Origin: Alphaproteobacteria bacterium
GTDB lineage: Bacteria > Pseudomonadota > Alphaproteobacteria > Rhodobacterales > Rhodobacteraceae
DNA: 64,000 nucleotides
Assembly: GCA_030427405.1 (NCBI GenBank)
Contig: JAUHXK010000006.1
Span: forward strand, 186,001 to 250,000
Direction: 5' to 3'
Shown here: positions 18,048 to 27,845 of the stretch, in pieces
Numbering within the stretch: the stretch's first letter is position 1
Layout of the letters: every line of letters begins with the position of its first letter
The notes under the pieces: model-generated
Told to the model about the DNA's origin: nothing
Seen by the model: the letters and a program-made list of their open reading frames with translations, nothing else
The model's database searches: none
Made by a program: the position numbers and the translations under genes

Positions 18048-19355
18048 CAGCGCGCCAAGCGCGCCATCCCTTGCGGTTGCACCGTCGGAGTTGTCTTGGT
18101 CCGGCACCTGTCGCAGCGACCGCCACGCAGGCAGATAGCCCAGCCCATCCAGCCCCGCGTCGCCAGCGGCGATCACGTCAACCGGGCCCCGACCGGCCAG
18201 CGCGGCCAACTGCCATGCCATGGCACGCCGGGCCCGCCAGTTCTGCGCCCCTGCATCCGGGGCCGGACCAACCGGGACGCGGGCGGCACCGGCCGGGGCG
18301 GTCACCGAACCCACCCGATCAGCCGCGGCGACAACGACAGTTCGGGGATGCGCCGATGGGGTGCCGTGTGCCGCGCCAATGCGACGACGCCACCGGTCGG
18401 TCACGCTGTGGGCCAGATCGGTCATCAACGCCGGGGATCGGAAGACTTTCCGCAAACCATCCCACAGCCTGCCTGCGGTGATGTCGGCAACAAGATGTTG
18501 ATACCTCAACGCCCGCTTCAGCCGCATCCCGCGCCGGGTCAGCTCGGCCGCAAGGTCCCCGTCGTCGGGACATGCGTCCAGAGCCTGTTTAGCCAGATTA
18601 TCATGCGCCGCCGCAAGGTTGGCCAGTACCACTGGCGATAACCGGTGCGATATCGAGGCGCTGTGACGCCGATACAGATAGGTCGGATCGGGGACCACCA
18701 GCATACGCATCCCGCGCATCACCAAGCGACAATACAGGTCAAAATCCTCTCCGACACGCAGCGTTTCGTCATAACGCAGCGTTCCCAGAACATCCCTGCG
18801 TATCATCGGCTTGAGATACCCCAGCGAGGACAGGCCAGAGGATACGCTGTCGCTGCGGATCAGATCGGCAAGGTCCAGAAACCCCGGCCCATGCTCCAGC
18901 CTGCTGCCCTGCAGCAGCATCTGCCCGGCGGTCCCTGCGTTGCCGAAACTCAGAAGATCATCCGCAACTGCCGTGGCGTGCATTCTATCGGCCGCGGACA
19001 GCAACCGGGCGAAGCGGCGCGGATGCAGCAGGTCATCAGCGTCAACGATCGCAACCCAATCGCCGCGGGCCGCGTCCAGGCCCGCATTGCGTGCGACGGC
19101 CGGGCCCTTGTTGGTTGCCAGAAAAACCAAGCGCAGCCTGTGATCGGCCGCAGCCAACCGCCCGAGAATGTCGCGGCTGGTATCCTTTGAAGCGTCATCG
19201 ATCACGATCAGTTCCAGCCGGGAATGGCTCTGCCCCAGCACCGAGCGGATTGCAGGTTCAAGACAGGCCGCGCCGTTGAAGTTTGACATGATCACTGACA
19301 CCAGGGGCGCGTCCGCCCGCCTCTGGTCAGGCGATGCGCCCTGTTCGGGCCGCAT
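18030..19355 (-). CDS. Family GT2 glycosyltransferase (ExoO-like), paralogue of the gene at 17028
   Basis: A 441-aa GT2 enzyme with [52 protein letters not shown] and [12 protein letters not shown]. Its motifs and spacing follow the facing gene at 17028 closely, but it has an extra ~100-aa C-terminal region rich in Ala, Arg and Val that is not obviously catalytic. The ATG at 19355 has GAGG 7 bases upstream and is preferred to the GTG at 19361. It probably extends the same glycan. Confidence 0.83.
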   Translation of the reverse strand: MRPEQGASPDQRRADAPLVSVIMSNFNGAACLEPAIRSVLGQSHSRLELIVIDDASKDTSRDILGRLAAADHRLRLVFLATNKGPAVARNAGLDAARGDWVAIVDADDLLHPRRFARLLSAADRMHATAVADDLLSFGNAGTAGQMLLQGSRLEHGPGFLDLADLIRSDSVSSGLSSLGYLKPMIRRDVLGTLRYDETLRVGEDFDLYCRLVMRGMRMLVVPDPTYLYRRHSASISHRLSPVVLANLAAAHDNLAKQALDACPDDGDLAAELTRRGMRLKRALRYQHLVADITAGRLWDGLRKVFRSPALMTDLAHSVTDRWRRRIGAAHGTPSAHPRTVVVAAADRVGSVTAPAGAARVPVGPAPDAGAQNWRARRAMAWQLAALAGRGPVDVIAAGDAGLDGLGYLPAWRSLRQVPDQDNSDGATARDGALGALSGAGA

Positions 19356-19418
19356 GGTCACGCCTCAGGCCCTGCGGTCCGCGCCGGTTTGCGGCTTAGG
19401 GCAGCCCGGCAAGCACCG

Positions 19419-20135
19419 TCACGATGTTTCATCAGACCGCATCGCCGCCGGCAAGGTCTGGGCCAGAATGGCGATATCGACAACCGGGTTGACGCGGGAC
19501 ACATAGGCGCGGTCACAGGCCACCCGGCGCCGATAGGTCGTGCTGTTGCGTCCATTGACCTGCCACAGGCCGGTGATACCCGGACGCGCCCGCAGATAGT
19601 ACCGGCTGGACGCCCCGTACCGGCGCAATTCGTCGCTCAGCACCGGGCGCGGCCCGACAAGGCTCATCTCGCCGCGCAATACGTTGTAAAGCTGCGGCAG
19701 CTCATCCAGGCTGAACTTGCGCAGGACATGACCGACAGAGGTGACACGGGGATCTTCCCGCAGTTTCTGGTTCTGCTCCCATTCGCGACGCGCATCGGGG
19801 CATTGCTGGAGGTGCCGCTGAAGCAACTCGTCGCCGTTCACCGCCATGGTTCGGAACTTGAGACAGGCAAAGGACCGTTTGCCGTATCCGACCCGATTGT
19901 GACGATAGAAAACCGGCCCGGTCGATGTCGACCAGATCAACACGGCCAGCCCTGCCATCAATGGCGACAGGATAACCAGCAGAACCACCGCGACCGTTAC
20001 GTCAAAACTGCGCTTTGCAACGCCGCCAACCGGAACCCTGCGGGGCGCAGGACGCACCCAGATCACATGGCGCGCGCGTCCGGCGGACGCCATCAAACCC
20101 TCGGCAGGGGCGGTTTCTGTCCCTAGTGGTTTCAT
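19419..20135 (-). CDS. exoY: Undecaprenyl-phosphate sugar-phosphotransferase (ExoY-like)
   Basis: A 238-aa bacterial sugar transferase that starts repeat-unit assembly by placing a hexose-1-phosphate on undecaprenyl phosphate. It has one N-terminal membrane segment (VTVAVVLLVILSPLMAGLAVLIW), then VFYRHNRVGYGKRSFACLKFRTM, the conserved RKFSLDELPQLYNVLRGEMSLVGPRP block and the C-terminal RPGITGLWQVNGR. This is the catalytic-domain-only form, as in ExoY, not the long WbaP form. ATG start. A strong 9-bp hairpin lies in its leader. Confidence 0.92.
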   Translation of the reverse strand: MKPLGTETAPAEGLMASAGRARHVIWVRPAPRRVPVGGVAKRSFDVTVAVVLLVILSPLMAGLAVLIWSTSTGPVFYRHNRVGYGKRSFACLKFRTMAVNGDELLQRHLQQCPDARREWEQNQKLREDPRVTSVGHVLRKFSLDELPQLYNVLRGEMSLVGPRPVLSDELRRYGASSRYYLRARPGITGLWQVNGRNSTTYRRRVACDRAYVSRVNPVVDIAILAQTLPAAMRSDETS

Positions 20136-20773
20136 CGCAGTCCATCCTTCTGTCTCGGGCGGCGGGCACCGAAGTCCGGTGCCCGTGCCGCCTATGGTTG
20201 CAAAGACGCTCGCTTGGATGCACCACCATGCACCGGCGAAACTGACCAGATACCGATTGTCATCGCTACGACTTCAATTCTTTCACTTCGACTTAAGAAG
20301 GGTATGACAAATGCTGCGATTGCAAACTTCAAAATGAAACCAAGCGAAGCGCCGCCTATTTTTTGACACTTTTTGCCAGATTTCCGCGCATCGTGCCGGT
20401 GATACCCATGATATTTTGACTTTGCCCGGCCCAAGTGCCCGAATCACGGGCAGATTTCGTGAACAGTTTCAGCACTTGAGAACCAGAGAATCAGCGGCAG
20501 ATCACATGCCACAAGGCCCCAGAGGACGCATGATGGCCAATTCATCCACAGGCGCAAAGGTCGGTTTAGGCCGTTCGGGCGGGCCCTGCCCGGCCGCGCC
20601 ACGATTGCCCTTCGCCTTTTGCAGCGGCATGATTTCGGGGTTTTCCTGCGGCCGAAACGGGGTGATTTCACGCAAGGTTCCCGTGTCATCATTGCAAGCT
20701 ATGAGTGTCCCGCACATCCCCGCCGCGTTACGCAGATACATGCCCCCGGGACCGATGAAAGGTGAATGAACCG
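20136..20773. other. 638-bp divergent intergenic region between exoY and GT4
   Basis: The largest gap in the window and relatively AT-rich for this DNA. It should carry the exoY promoter (leftward) and the GT4 promoter (rightward). It contains the hairpin described separately, a 10-bp-period direct repeat ATGCACC (20218-20234) and two isolated TTGAC-like hexamers (20363 and 20416) without convincing -10 partners. I see no real gene in it. Confidence 0.5.
20163..20185 (-). promoter_or_regulatory. Leader hairpin upstream of exoY
   Basis: CGGGCACCG-aagtc-CGGTGCCCG, a perfect 9-bp stem with a 5-nt loop whose near end is 28 nt before the exoY start codon. If transcription begins upstream of it, the stem would lie in the exoY 5' leader. 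No U-run follows, so a simple terminator is less likely than a protein- or RNA-binding element. Confidence 0.45.
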
Positions 20774-21835
20774 ATGCGAATCCTGTTCGGAAGCGCCCAC
20801 CCCCACCTGCCGCAGATGTATGGCGGCGCGCAGGCCAGCACGCATGAGCTTGTGATACGCCTTAGGGCCCGCGGTCACCATGTCGGGGTCCTGTCCGGGT
20901 TGACGGGCAAGGGGTGGCTCGGGCTGCGTGGCCGGGTCATGCTAAAGATGGGCGGGCGCGGATATGTGCGGGACGACGGGCTTGGCTATCCGGTGTTTCG
21001 CACCTGGTTTGCGCCGCAGGCCGCGCGCCGGGTCGTCAGCGATTTCGGAGCCGATGTCGCGGTCTTTCAATCCATGCAACCGGTGCCGCTGGCCCGTGCC
21101 ATCGACCGCGCCGCAACGCGCACGTTCATCTATCTGCGCAATGTCGAAACCGAAGACCTTGGCGGTTCTCCGACGGGACTGTCTAATTGCGGCTATATCG
21201 CGAACTCGCAGTTTACGGCACAGCGGTTTGCCGACACCCATGATCTGAGGGCCGATGTGATCTATCCGATGATCGAGCCGGAAACCTACCGGGTGGCCCC
21301 GTTGGGGCAAAACGTGACCTTCATCAACCCGCATCCGAACAAGGGCGTTGAAATTGCGCTGAAGGCCGCCGCTGCGTGCCCCGACATTCCCTTTGTCTTT
21401 GTCCGGGGTTGGGGATTGACCCCCGAGCAGGAGGCGCATCTGCAAGACAGCCTGTCCCGGCTGCCCAACGTGTCATTGCGCCCTTCGACCGACGACATGC
21501 GCACGGTTTACCGGGATGCGCGCATCGTTCTGGCCCCCAGCCAATGGGAGGAAGCCTTTGGCCGCATCGCCGCCGAAGCGCAAGTCAGCGGTATACCCGT
21601 CGTGGCCTCGCGGGTGGGCGGGTTGCCCGAGGCGGTAGGCCCCGGCGGCATCCTGCTGGATCGAGACGCGCCAACAGAAGACTGGGCCTATGCCATCCGA
21701 AGGCTATGGTCGGACGATCAAGCCCATGCTCACCTGTCACGCGCGGCGCTGGCCCATGCGGCCCGTCCCGAGATGTCCCCCGACAAACAGATCGACCGCT
21801 TGGTCGAGATATTGGGCGGCCCCGTCGAACCCTGA
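20774..21835 (+). CDS. Family GT4 glycosyltransferase, paralogue of the gene at 9428
   Basis: A 353-aa GT-B enzyme: MRILFGSAHPHLP, GGAQASTHEL, and the donor-site stretch APSQWEEAFGRIAAEA followed by GIPVVASRVGGLPEAVGPGG. The ATG at 20774 is chosen because AAGGTGA, a near-perfect ribosome site, lies 8 bases before it; a GTG at 20762 is in frame but overlaps that site. It is the only rightward gene between exoY and the export genes and is convergent with exoF. Confidence 0.86.
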   Translation: MRILFGSAHPHLPQMYGGAQASTHELVIRLRARGHHVGVLSGLTGKGWLGLRGRVMLKMGGRGYVRDDGLGYPVFRTWFAPQAARRVVSDFGADVAVFQSMQPVPLARAIDRAATRTFIYLRNVETEDLGGSPTGLSNCGYIANSQFTAQRFADTHDLRADVIYPMIEPETYRVAPLGQNVTFINPHPNKGVEIALKAAAACPDIPFVFVRGWGLTPEQEAHLQDSLSRLPNVSLRPSTDDMRTVYRDARIVLAPSQWEEAFGRIAAEAQVSGIPVVASRVGGLPEAVGPGGILLDRDAPTEDWAYAIRRLWSDDQAHAHLSRAALAHAARPEMSPDKQIDRLVEILGGPVEP

Positions 21836-23212
21836 TCAATCCTGCACGGGGCGGGATGCCTGCGCTGCATTCGCGCCCTGCGCAGGCAGCGCGGCACCGT
21901 CAGGTACCAACCTGTGCACAGGGATCGCATCGCCCGGCGCTGGTCGCGACAATACCACCTCAACCACATCGCCGCCTTGAACCGGGTCGTCGCGGTTGAC
22001 GGCAAAGGTCTCGGTTCCCTGTGGGCCGGTTCTGGTGATCTGCAGAACCGGGGTCATCGCTTCGGACAGCGCGACCAGCCCGTTGCCGATCTGGGTAGAT
22101 TCGGCAAACAATGCGGCCTCTGTCTCCATGCGGACGGACAGTTCGGCAATCGCGGCACGCTGGTCCTGCACCCCCTGCACACGCTCGCGGTCGCGTTCAT
22201 TGGTCAGGTCCAACCGGTCGCGGCGGGTTTCATTCAGCTGTTGTTGCGCCGTCAACCGGGCCGTTTCAACCTCAAGCAGGCGCACCTGTTGATCCGTCAC
22301 GGCCCGTTGCAGGTTGCTTTCGCGCGCGACTGTGGACAGGCCCCGTTCCACAAGGCTGGCGGCATTTTCCAGCTCTTCGTTCAGCAGGGCCAATTGTCGT
22401 TGGCGCAACCCGGCCTGTTGTTCCAGCCGTGTGATCCGTTCCTGCAGCAGGGCTTCAAGCTCTTCTATCTGGGCCATGCTCGACTCAAAGGCGGATTTCT
22501 GGGCCACCATGATCCGGCGTTCCTGTTCGATCAACTCGGCCGCCAGCGGCGAGGCCGCCAGATCGGGCGGCACCACGATCTGGCTTCCGGATTCCTCGGC
22601 TTCAAGCCGGGCAAGCCGTGCCAGTCGCCGCATCCGCTCCAGTTCGAATACCCGGTAATTGCCCATCGCCCCAAGCGCATTGCGTTCGCCCCTCAGCAAG
22701 GCCGTCGCTGGCTGCTCCAGACCGCCGGCAAGGCTGAGCGCCTGCAAGACGGTCATCCCCGGCACATGCGGGTAGGCACCGGGCGCACGCACGTCGCCCA
22801 GCACATAGATCGGAGCGAACTCGGAGATTGTAACAACGGCTTGTATGTCGCTGCTCAGGCCCAGCCGGTCCTGAAAACGTTGTGCCAACGCGCGGCCCAG
22901 TTCGTCCGGGGCCAGCCCCGCCGCCTGAACCGAACCGACAAGCGGCAGCGCGATGGTTCCCGTGGCGCTGATCTTGTAGGCCCCTCCGATCGTTTCCCAG
23001 GGCACGAATGCCTCGGCCACGGCGTCCCAGCGGCCAATCCGTATATCAACGGTCTGTTGCGGCCCAAGCAGCTGAACGTCGCGCGGAACAGGTTGCGCCT
23101 GTTGTTGCGCCCGCACCGCATCGCCCGCCGACAAGGACAATGCCAGGGCCAAAGCGCCGACAACACGACACAAAACGGCCATCAGGGGCCCGGATCGCTT
23201 GGTGTCAGGCAT
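21836..23212 (-). CDS. exoF: ExoF-like polysaccharide export protein (Wza/SLBB type with coiled coil)
   Basis: A 458-aa periplasmic/outer-membrane export protein. A signal-like hydrophobic stretch (LMAVLCRVVGALALALSLSAG, cut near AVRA-QQQ) is followed by a polysaccharide-export domain (YKISATGTIALPLVGSVQAAGL), then an SLBB-like segment (PIYVLGDVRAPGAYPHVPGMTVLQALSLAGG) and a long Gln/Glu/Leu-rich coiled coil (~280-400). The coiled coil is characteristic of ExoF rather than of short Wza proteins. ATG at 23212, overlapping the upstream stop by 8 bp. It works with the ExoP-like protein encoded just before it. Confidence 0.87.
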   Translation of the reverse strand: MPDTKRSGPLMAVLCRVVGALALALSLSAGDAVRAQQQAQPVPRDVQLLGPQQTVDIRIGRWDAVAEAFVPWETIGGAYKISATGTIALPLVGSVQAAGLAPDELGRALAQRFQDRLGLSSDIQAVVTISEFAPIYVLGDVRAPGAYPHVPGMTVLQALSLAGGLEQPATALLRGERNALGAMGNYRVFELERMRRLARLARLEAEESGSQIVVPPDLAASPLAAELIEQERRIMVAQKSAFESSMAQIEELEALLQERITRLEQQAGLRQRQLALLNEELENAASLVERGLSTVARESNLQRAVTDQQVRLLEVETARLTAQQQLNETRRDRLDLTNERDRERVQGVQDQRAAIAELSVRMETEAALFAESTQIGNGLVALSEAMTPVLQITRTGPQGTETFAVNRDDPVQGGDVVEVVLSRPAPGDAIPVHRLVPDGAALPAQGANAAQASRPVQD

Positions 23213-25415
23213 TGATTTGGACCTCTTCATAACTGCCGCGGCTGACATAGCGCCGGGCCTTGGCAAGATCGGCCTCTTCCAAGAGTGTCGTCGCAAGGGC
23301 CGCGCTGAACTGCGGGTGATCGCGCAGCACATCGGCCACGAAATCAGGCAGGACCCGGCCCCAGGCGATACGCAACAACGACACGTCATAAGCCCAGGCA
23401 TTGGGGTCGGATTGATCCGACTGCCCCAGGGGCGGCAAATCAACCAGCACATAGCTGTAGCGGCCCCGCAAGTCCTGCGCCAAACGGGACAGATCGCCCT
23501 GCACCGGTTCCGGGCCGCTGGCATTGGTCATGGTATCAATCGCGTGGTGCAGGCTGGCTGTTTCGATCCCGTTTGGCAGGGTATGTGGCCAGGACCCTGC
23601 CTGCCCGTCGTCATGCACGATCAGGATTTCGCCTGCACCGTTCGCAATCAGCTGGCTGGCCAATCCGACCAGCACTTCGTGGGATGCGGTCGCCCCGGGC
23701 GACACCGGCGCGATGCCGACCAGAACACCTTGCGATGGGCTGCGGGCGGCCTCGCACGCCTGTGCAAGGCGCGCGAATGTGCGGGCACGGGTGCGATTGG
23801 CACCCTCATCGCCCTGGCTTTTGCGCCCCGGCAGCATACCGGCACAATTCAAACCGATTTCCTGCCGCAACTCGGTCACGGTGCGCACCGGTTTCGGCGC
23901 CAGTTCCCGCAATGTGCCCAGCAAGGCACCCAACAGGCCGCCCAGGAACAACCCGCCCAGCAAGATGGCCTTTTTACGCGGGCTGGACGGGCTTTTGGGG
24001 ATCTCGGCCGGAGAGATGACTTTGACCGATGCAATCGGGAAATTCTGCTGCTGCATCGCAACCTCAAGCCGGGCCAGGTAATCGCGGTAAACCTGGGCGT
24101 AGGTCTCTGAAATCGCTTCAAGCTGTTGCAGCCGCCCGCGCAGGGCGACATTCCAGTCGGATGTGTCCGTTGTCGCGGCAAGCCCCGCGCGCAGCGACTG
24201 TTCGCGCCCCAGGGCGATGTTGTAGGCCACGCGGGCCGCTTCGGTCGCTTGCTGCAATTCGCGCATCAGGGCGCTTTTCATGGACTGGATGCTTTCGTCC
24301 AGTTGCAGGGCCTGCGGGTGATCGGCGCCGTGTCGACTGACGATCCGGGCATAGTTCTGGCTGGCCTTCAGATAGGTGCGACGCAAGTCCTGGCTGTCGC
24401 CTTCGACCAGTCCTTCGACAAAGGGCACGGCAACAATCTCGGGGTCGCTTTCGGCCCGCTGCAACAGCGACTCGATGCTGGCCAGATAGGCTTCGGCCTC
24501 GGCCGTGGCCGCCGAGGCAGTCACAAGTTCGCTGGCCAGTTCCGATTGCTGCTGTTCCGTCAACAGATCGCCCCGCACCTGCACCAGGTCGTTTTCGGTT
24601 CGAAATTCCTGCAACGCGGCGGCCGCCTCGATGCTTTTCTGTTCAAGAACGACAAGGCGCTCGCGTAACCATTGCTCGGCTTTGGCGGCAACCTCGTTTG
24701 TCGTCACCAGCTGAAACCCTTCGTATGCGGCACCATAACCGCGCGCGATCATCGCAGCGCGGGTCGGATCAAAATCCGCGAACCCGATCTCGATCACCAG
24801 GCTGCGCCCCGACCGCGACACCGTCAGGCGGTCGCGCAGAATCCCTGCTGCGCGATCACGATCCGTCACGGTCAGGTCAAAACCCAGATCTGCGGGGGAA
24901 ATACCGCCGGTTTCGGCCACCGGGTCCGGGTCCTGCCTGTCGGGTGGCGCTGGTGTCAGGACAGCTGCCAGCGGGCGGGTCAGGGCGGAAACCGCGCGGG
25001 CGGCTTTGTCCGTTGCACCCAAAGGCGGAGACAGGAAATCGGCATCTTGATCCAGCCGCAGAAGGTCCACCACCTGATAGGCCAGGGCCCGCGACTTGAT
25101 GATCTCGATCTCGCTTTGCACGGCCGTGTCCGAACGCACCGCATTGGGCAGAGGCGACACCTGGTCCAGCAGCTCGCCGCGCTCTTCGTCCAGCAAAACC
25201 GTTTCGACCGCCGTATAACGCGGCACCGACCCAAGGATCATCAGAACGGCACAGGCCGCGCCAAGCCCGGCAAACGCCATGGCCAGCGGCACCTGCCGCC
25301 GTATGGCTCGCATCATGGCCCCCATGTCGACTCGCGGTTCATCACGATACCCGGCCAGCGGGTGGGCATTGTCCCGGGTCCAGTGGATGCGCCTGTCTTT
25401 CACCGGTTCACTCAT
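23205..25415 (-). CDS. exoP: ExoP-like chain-length determinant with degenerate ATPase domain
   Basis: A 736-aa Wzz/GNVR co-polymerase. It has an N-terminal membrane segment (MAFAGLGAACAVLMILGS, ~40-58), a long periplasmic coiled-coil region with FADFDPTRAAMIARG, a second membrane segment (KAILLGGLFLGGLLGALLGTL, ~475-495) and a C-terminal BY-kinase-like domain. In that domain the P-loop is lost: residues 574-579 read GATASH where GEGKST is expected, while the Walker B-like VLVDLPPL persists. The C-terminal Tyr cluster is reduced to two tyrosines. It probably sets chain length without autokinase activity. ATG start; the exoQ-like gene ends at its start codon. Confidence 0.88.
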   Translation of the reverse strand: MSEPVKDRRIHWTRDNAHPLAGYRDEPRVDMGAMMRAIRRQVPLAMAFAGLGAACAVLMILGSVPRYTAVETVLLDEERGELLDQVSPLPNAVRSDTAVQSEIEIIKSRALAYQVVDLLRLDQDADFLSPPLGATDKAARAVSALTRPLAAVLTPAPPDRQDPDPVAETGGISPADLGFDLTVTDRDRAAGILRDRLTVSRSGRSLVIEIGFADFDPTRAAMIARGYGAAYEGFQLVTTNEVAAKAEQWLRERLVVLEQKSIEAAAALQEFRTENDLVQVRGDLLTEQQQSELASELVTASAATAEAEAYLASIESLLQRAESDPEIVAVPFVEGLVEGDSQDLRRTYLKASQNYARIVSRHGADHPQALQLDESIQSMKSALMRELQQATEAARVAYNIALGREQSLRAGLAATTDTSDWNVALRGRLQQLEAISETYAQVYRDYLARLEVAMQQQNFPIASVKVISPAEIPKSPSSPRKKAILLGGLFLGGLLGALLGTLRELAPKPVRTVTELRQEIGLNCAGMLPGRKSQGDEGANRTRARTFARLAQACEAARSPSQGVLVGIAPVSPGATASHEVLVGLASQLIANGAGEILIVHDDGQAGSWPHTLPNGIETASLHHAIDTMTNASGPEPVQGDLSRLAQDLRGRYSYVLVDLPPLGQSDQSDPNAWAYDVSLLRIAWGRVLPDFVADVLRDHPQFSAALATTLLEEADLAKARRYVSRGSYEEVQINA

Positions 25416-26707
25416 CTGAAACTCTCTGCTGTTCTGGTCGGGGACGGGGACGGCAACACATGGTCCGGCAGCGACAGCCGCATGGCGTGTCGGACGCTGC
25501 GGTTATGGTCGAACAGACGCAGCAGGACATAGGCAACCAGAAAGGAGCCCACAGTGTGCGGCGTGACAAAGTCGACCTCGGCCACGGAGCGCACGACAAA
25601 CAAGACCCCCAGCCCGGAAAACAGCATCAGCGACCCGACACTGCCCCGACCCAGCGCCGCACCAATTGGCATGACGATCAAAAGCAACGACAAGGCCAGC
25701 ACCAGCGCCAGACCCAGCATCCCCGTGCCCACATAGGTTTCGATCAGAAGGTTGTGAAAATGAAACCCCGATCGTGCGGTGATATAGAATTGGTCCCACA
25801 GGATTTCCGCGTCGGGCCGACCATGAACCCAGAACGCGTTGTAACCCAGGCCCAGCGTCGGCTGCTGCGCCCCGATCTCGAACGCTCGGTTCCACAGATA
25901 GGTCCGCCCGGTCAGGGTCGAATCCTTGCCAAAGGCCCCCAAAACCCGGTCGAACGTGCTGAGTTGATAGGCCAGCAACACGACAGCACCGCATGCGGTC
26001 GCGGCCAAGAACACCGTCGCGCGTCGCAACCATGGCGCAAGCAACATCACGAACCCGACAAAGACGATCGCCGAAAAGGCGGCAATCCCCGACAGCAGCG
26101 AGGTTGCGGAATCCGACATCCACAGCATGACCAGGCCCAGAAAACCAGTGCCCGCCGCCAGCGCGACCCAAGCGCCGCGCGACCGGAAAATCCAGCCAAG
26201 CGAAAAGGAAAACAGGATGGCAAGGGTTGCGAAATATCCAAGCTGGTTCTTGGATGAAAATGCACCGTTAAAGGCGTAGGACCCGTCGATATAGTCATAG
26301 GAATAGCCCCCGTTCACTGCCGAATAAAGCAGGACAACAAGGCCACCGATGACCCCACCTGTCACCAGGTTGGCAACCGAAACGATTCGGGCAGCAACCA
26401 GCCCGGCAAAGACCGTAATACCGTATTGAACAGAGGCGCGCAGCGTCACAAAGGGCGCATCGCTCCATAAGGTGGACAGGGCAAAAAAGATCGGAACCAC
26501 CATCAACAGGGCCACCGGCCCCGGACGTGCCAAAATAATGCGCGGCGCCAGCGCGACGGGCACCAGCCAGCATAGATAAAACGCAAGCACCGACAGCGGC
26601 CCGAACCGCACCGAATAGGCGAAAACGACCATCGACAACGCGATGGCTGGAACCGCAAAGGCCGCGTTACGCTCGGGATCTATGATCGAGGACAGTTTGA
26701 TATTCAT
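25412..26707 (-). CDS. exoQ: ExoQ-like EPS polymerase (Wzy / O-antigen ligase family)
   Basis: A 431-aa polytopic protein, about 11-12 hydrophobic segments, with the large periplasmic loop and NRAFEIGAQQPTLGLGYNAFW and FHFHNLLIETYVGTGMLGL segments typical of the Wzy/ligase (PF04932) family. It should polymerise flipped repeat units in the periplasm. The ATG at 26707 is used; a GTG at 26722 is also in frame and neither has a clear ribosome site. The stop overlaps the ExoP-like start (ATGA), so the two are translationally coupled. Confidence 0.85.
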   Translation of the reverse strand: MNIKLSSIIDPERNAAFAVPAIALSMVVFAYSVRFGPLSVLAFYLCWLVPVALAPRIILARPGPVALLMVVPIFFALSTLWSDAPFVTLRASVQYGITVFAGLVAARIVSVANLVTGGVIGGLVVLLYSAVNGGYSYDYIDGSYAFNGAFSSKNQLGYFATLAILFSFSLGWIFRSRGAWVALAAGTGFLGLVMLWMSDSATSLLSGIAAFSAIVFVGFVMLLAPWLRRATVFLAATACGAVVLLAYQLSTFDRVLGAFGKDSTLTGRTYLWNRAFEIGAQQPTLGLGYNAFWVHGRPDAEILWDQFYITARSGFHFHNLLIETYVGTGMLGLALVLALSLLLIVMPIGAALGRGSVGSLMLFSGLGVLFVVRSVAEVDFVTPHTVGSFLVAYVLLRLFDHNRSVRHAMRLSLPDHVLPSPSPTRTAESFR

Positions 26708-26902
26708 CCGGTCAAAACCCACCGTCTTGCCCTGCCGACCGTTGCGGCACGTTCATCCTATCCGGTCGCGCCAATGCGGGGCGCGCTGATGGGGGTTGAG
26801 TGTCCAAAACACAAGGCTCTGACCCGCGATGCACCCGGTGCAGGCGAGGTGATGAATTTTTGGGCAGACCAGAGACGCTCCCGCCGGATTTCCCCTGCCC
26901 TG

Positions 26903-27688
26903 TCATGGTACATCGATCCCGGCCTGGCAAAGCACCGATTGTTCAAAGGCACAGCCCGATCCGGCAGGCGTAAAGCCTACCCAGTCAATCGCAAGAACTT
27001 GTGGGGCAGATGCAGGATCGAACCGTCCCATCCATGCGACCAACCTGTCGGTCGACCATAGGCTAAGGTACAGTTTCTGCGCCTCGTCCGGCAACGCAAC
27101 GCCCTGTTGGTCCCTGATCAGCGTGCCGTCGATATACCACCGCAGGCGCCCCGGCTCCCAGATAAAGGCATAGTCGTGAAACGCCCCGTCATCCGGGCGG
27201 GGGTGCAGTTCCGTATGCGCGCTGTCGCCGCCGAAATGGAAATTGGTTTGCAGAACCGGCCCCTGGGGGGCAATAAATTCAAAATCAATCTCGTTATGCG
27301 GCCGATCCTGCGGCGACCCGATGAAAGTAAACATGTTGGCATTCATGCCGCGCGCATAGGGCACTTTCATGCGAGCCTCGAATGTGCCGTATCCCAGCCT
27401 GTCGCGGGTCTGAACCTCGGCGCAGCTCAGGTCGCGGTCGCCTCGGGCGTCAGCCGTCAGCGACAGCAGCAACACGCCACCGTCCACCGAGACCCGGTCG
27501 CGATGCCACAAGCAGCTTTGGTGATCACCGTTGGCCCAACCGCTGGAGACATACCAACGGCCCTGATCCAGCATCTCGAAATCGTCAAAAAAAGCGGTCC
27601 CCTGCTGGCACAGCGCGCCATATGGCCAAGACAGAAGCCCCACCAATGCAGATGCAGAAAAAAACGCTCTGACGCATTTGGTTTTCAT
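26903..27688 (-). CDS. exoK: ExoK-like secreted GH16 endo-glycanase
   Basis: A 261-aa glycoside hydrolase family 16 enzyme. A signal peptide (FFSASALVGLLSWPYGALC) precedes the domain; the catalytic motif is NEIDFEF with nucleophile Glu133, assisting Asp135 and acid/base Glu137. GTFEARMKVPYARG and FHDYAFIWEPGRLRWYIDG are typical strands. ExoK-type enzymes trim nascent EPS to low-molecular-weight forms. The ATG at 27688 lies before the signal peptide. It is separated from exoQ by 195 bp on the same strand. Confidence 0.9.
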   Translation of the reverse strand: MKTKCVRAFFSASALVGLLSWPYGALCQQGTAFFDDFEMLDQGRWYVSSGWANGDHQSCLWHRDRVSVDGGVLLLSLTADARGDRDLSCAEVQTRDRLGYGTFEARMKVPYARGMNANMFTFIGSPQDRPHNEIDFEFIAPQGPVLQTNFHFGGDSAHTELHPRPDDGAFHDYAFIWEPGRLRWYIDGTLIRDQQGVALPDEAQKLYLSLWSTDRLVAWMGRFDPASAPQVLAIDWVGFTPAGSGCAFEQSVLCQAGIDVP

Positions 27689-27845
27689 ACCCTGCGGACC
27701 CTTTGCCAAAGGAACGATTCGTCAGGACAAGGCTAAATCCCTTAAGGAAAACAGACCAACACCATTCCGCTGACACGCGGTGTTCCGCCGAAACCGACCT
27801 GCCTCGGGCCAGTTTTTGCACCTGCAACAGAGACAGGAAAGCCGG

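Noticed and set aside
20363-20421. TTGACA and TTGACT hexamers as promoters in the exoY-GT4 gap
   Set aside because: No acceptable -10 hexamer at 16-18 bp on the plus strand.
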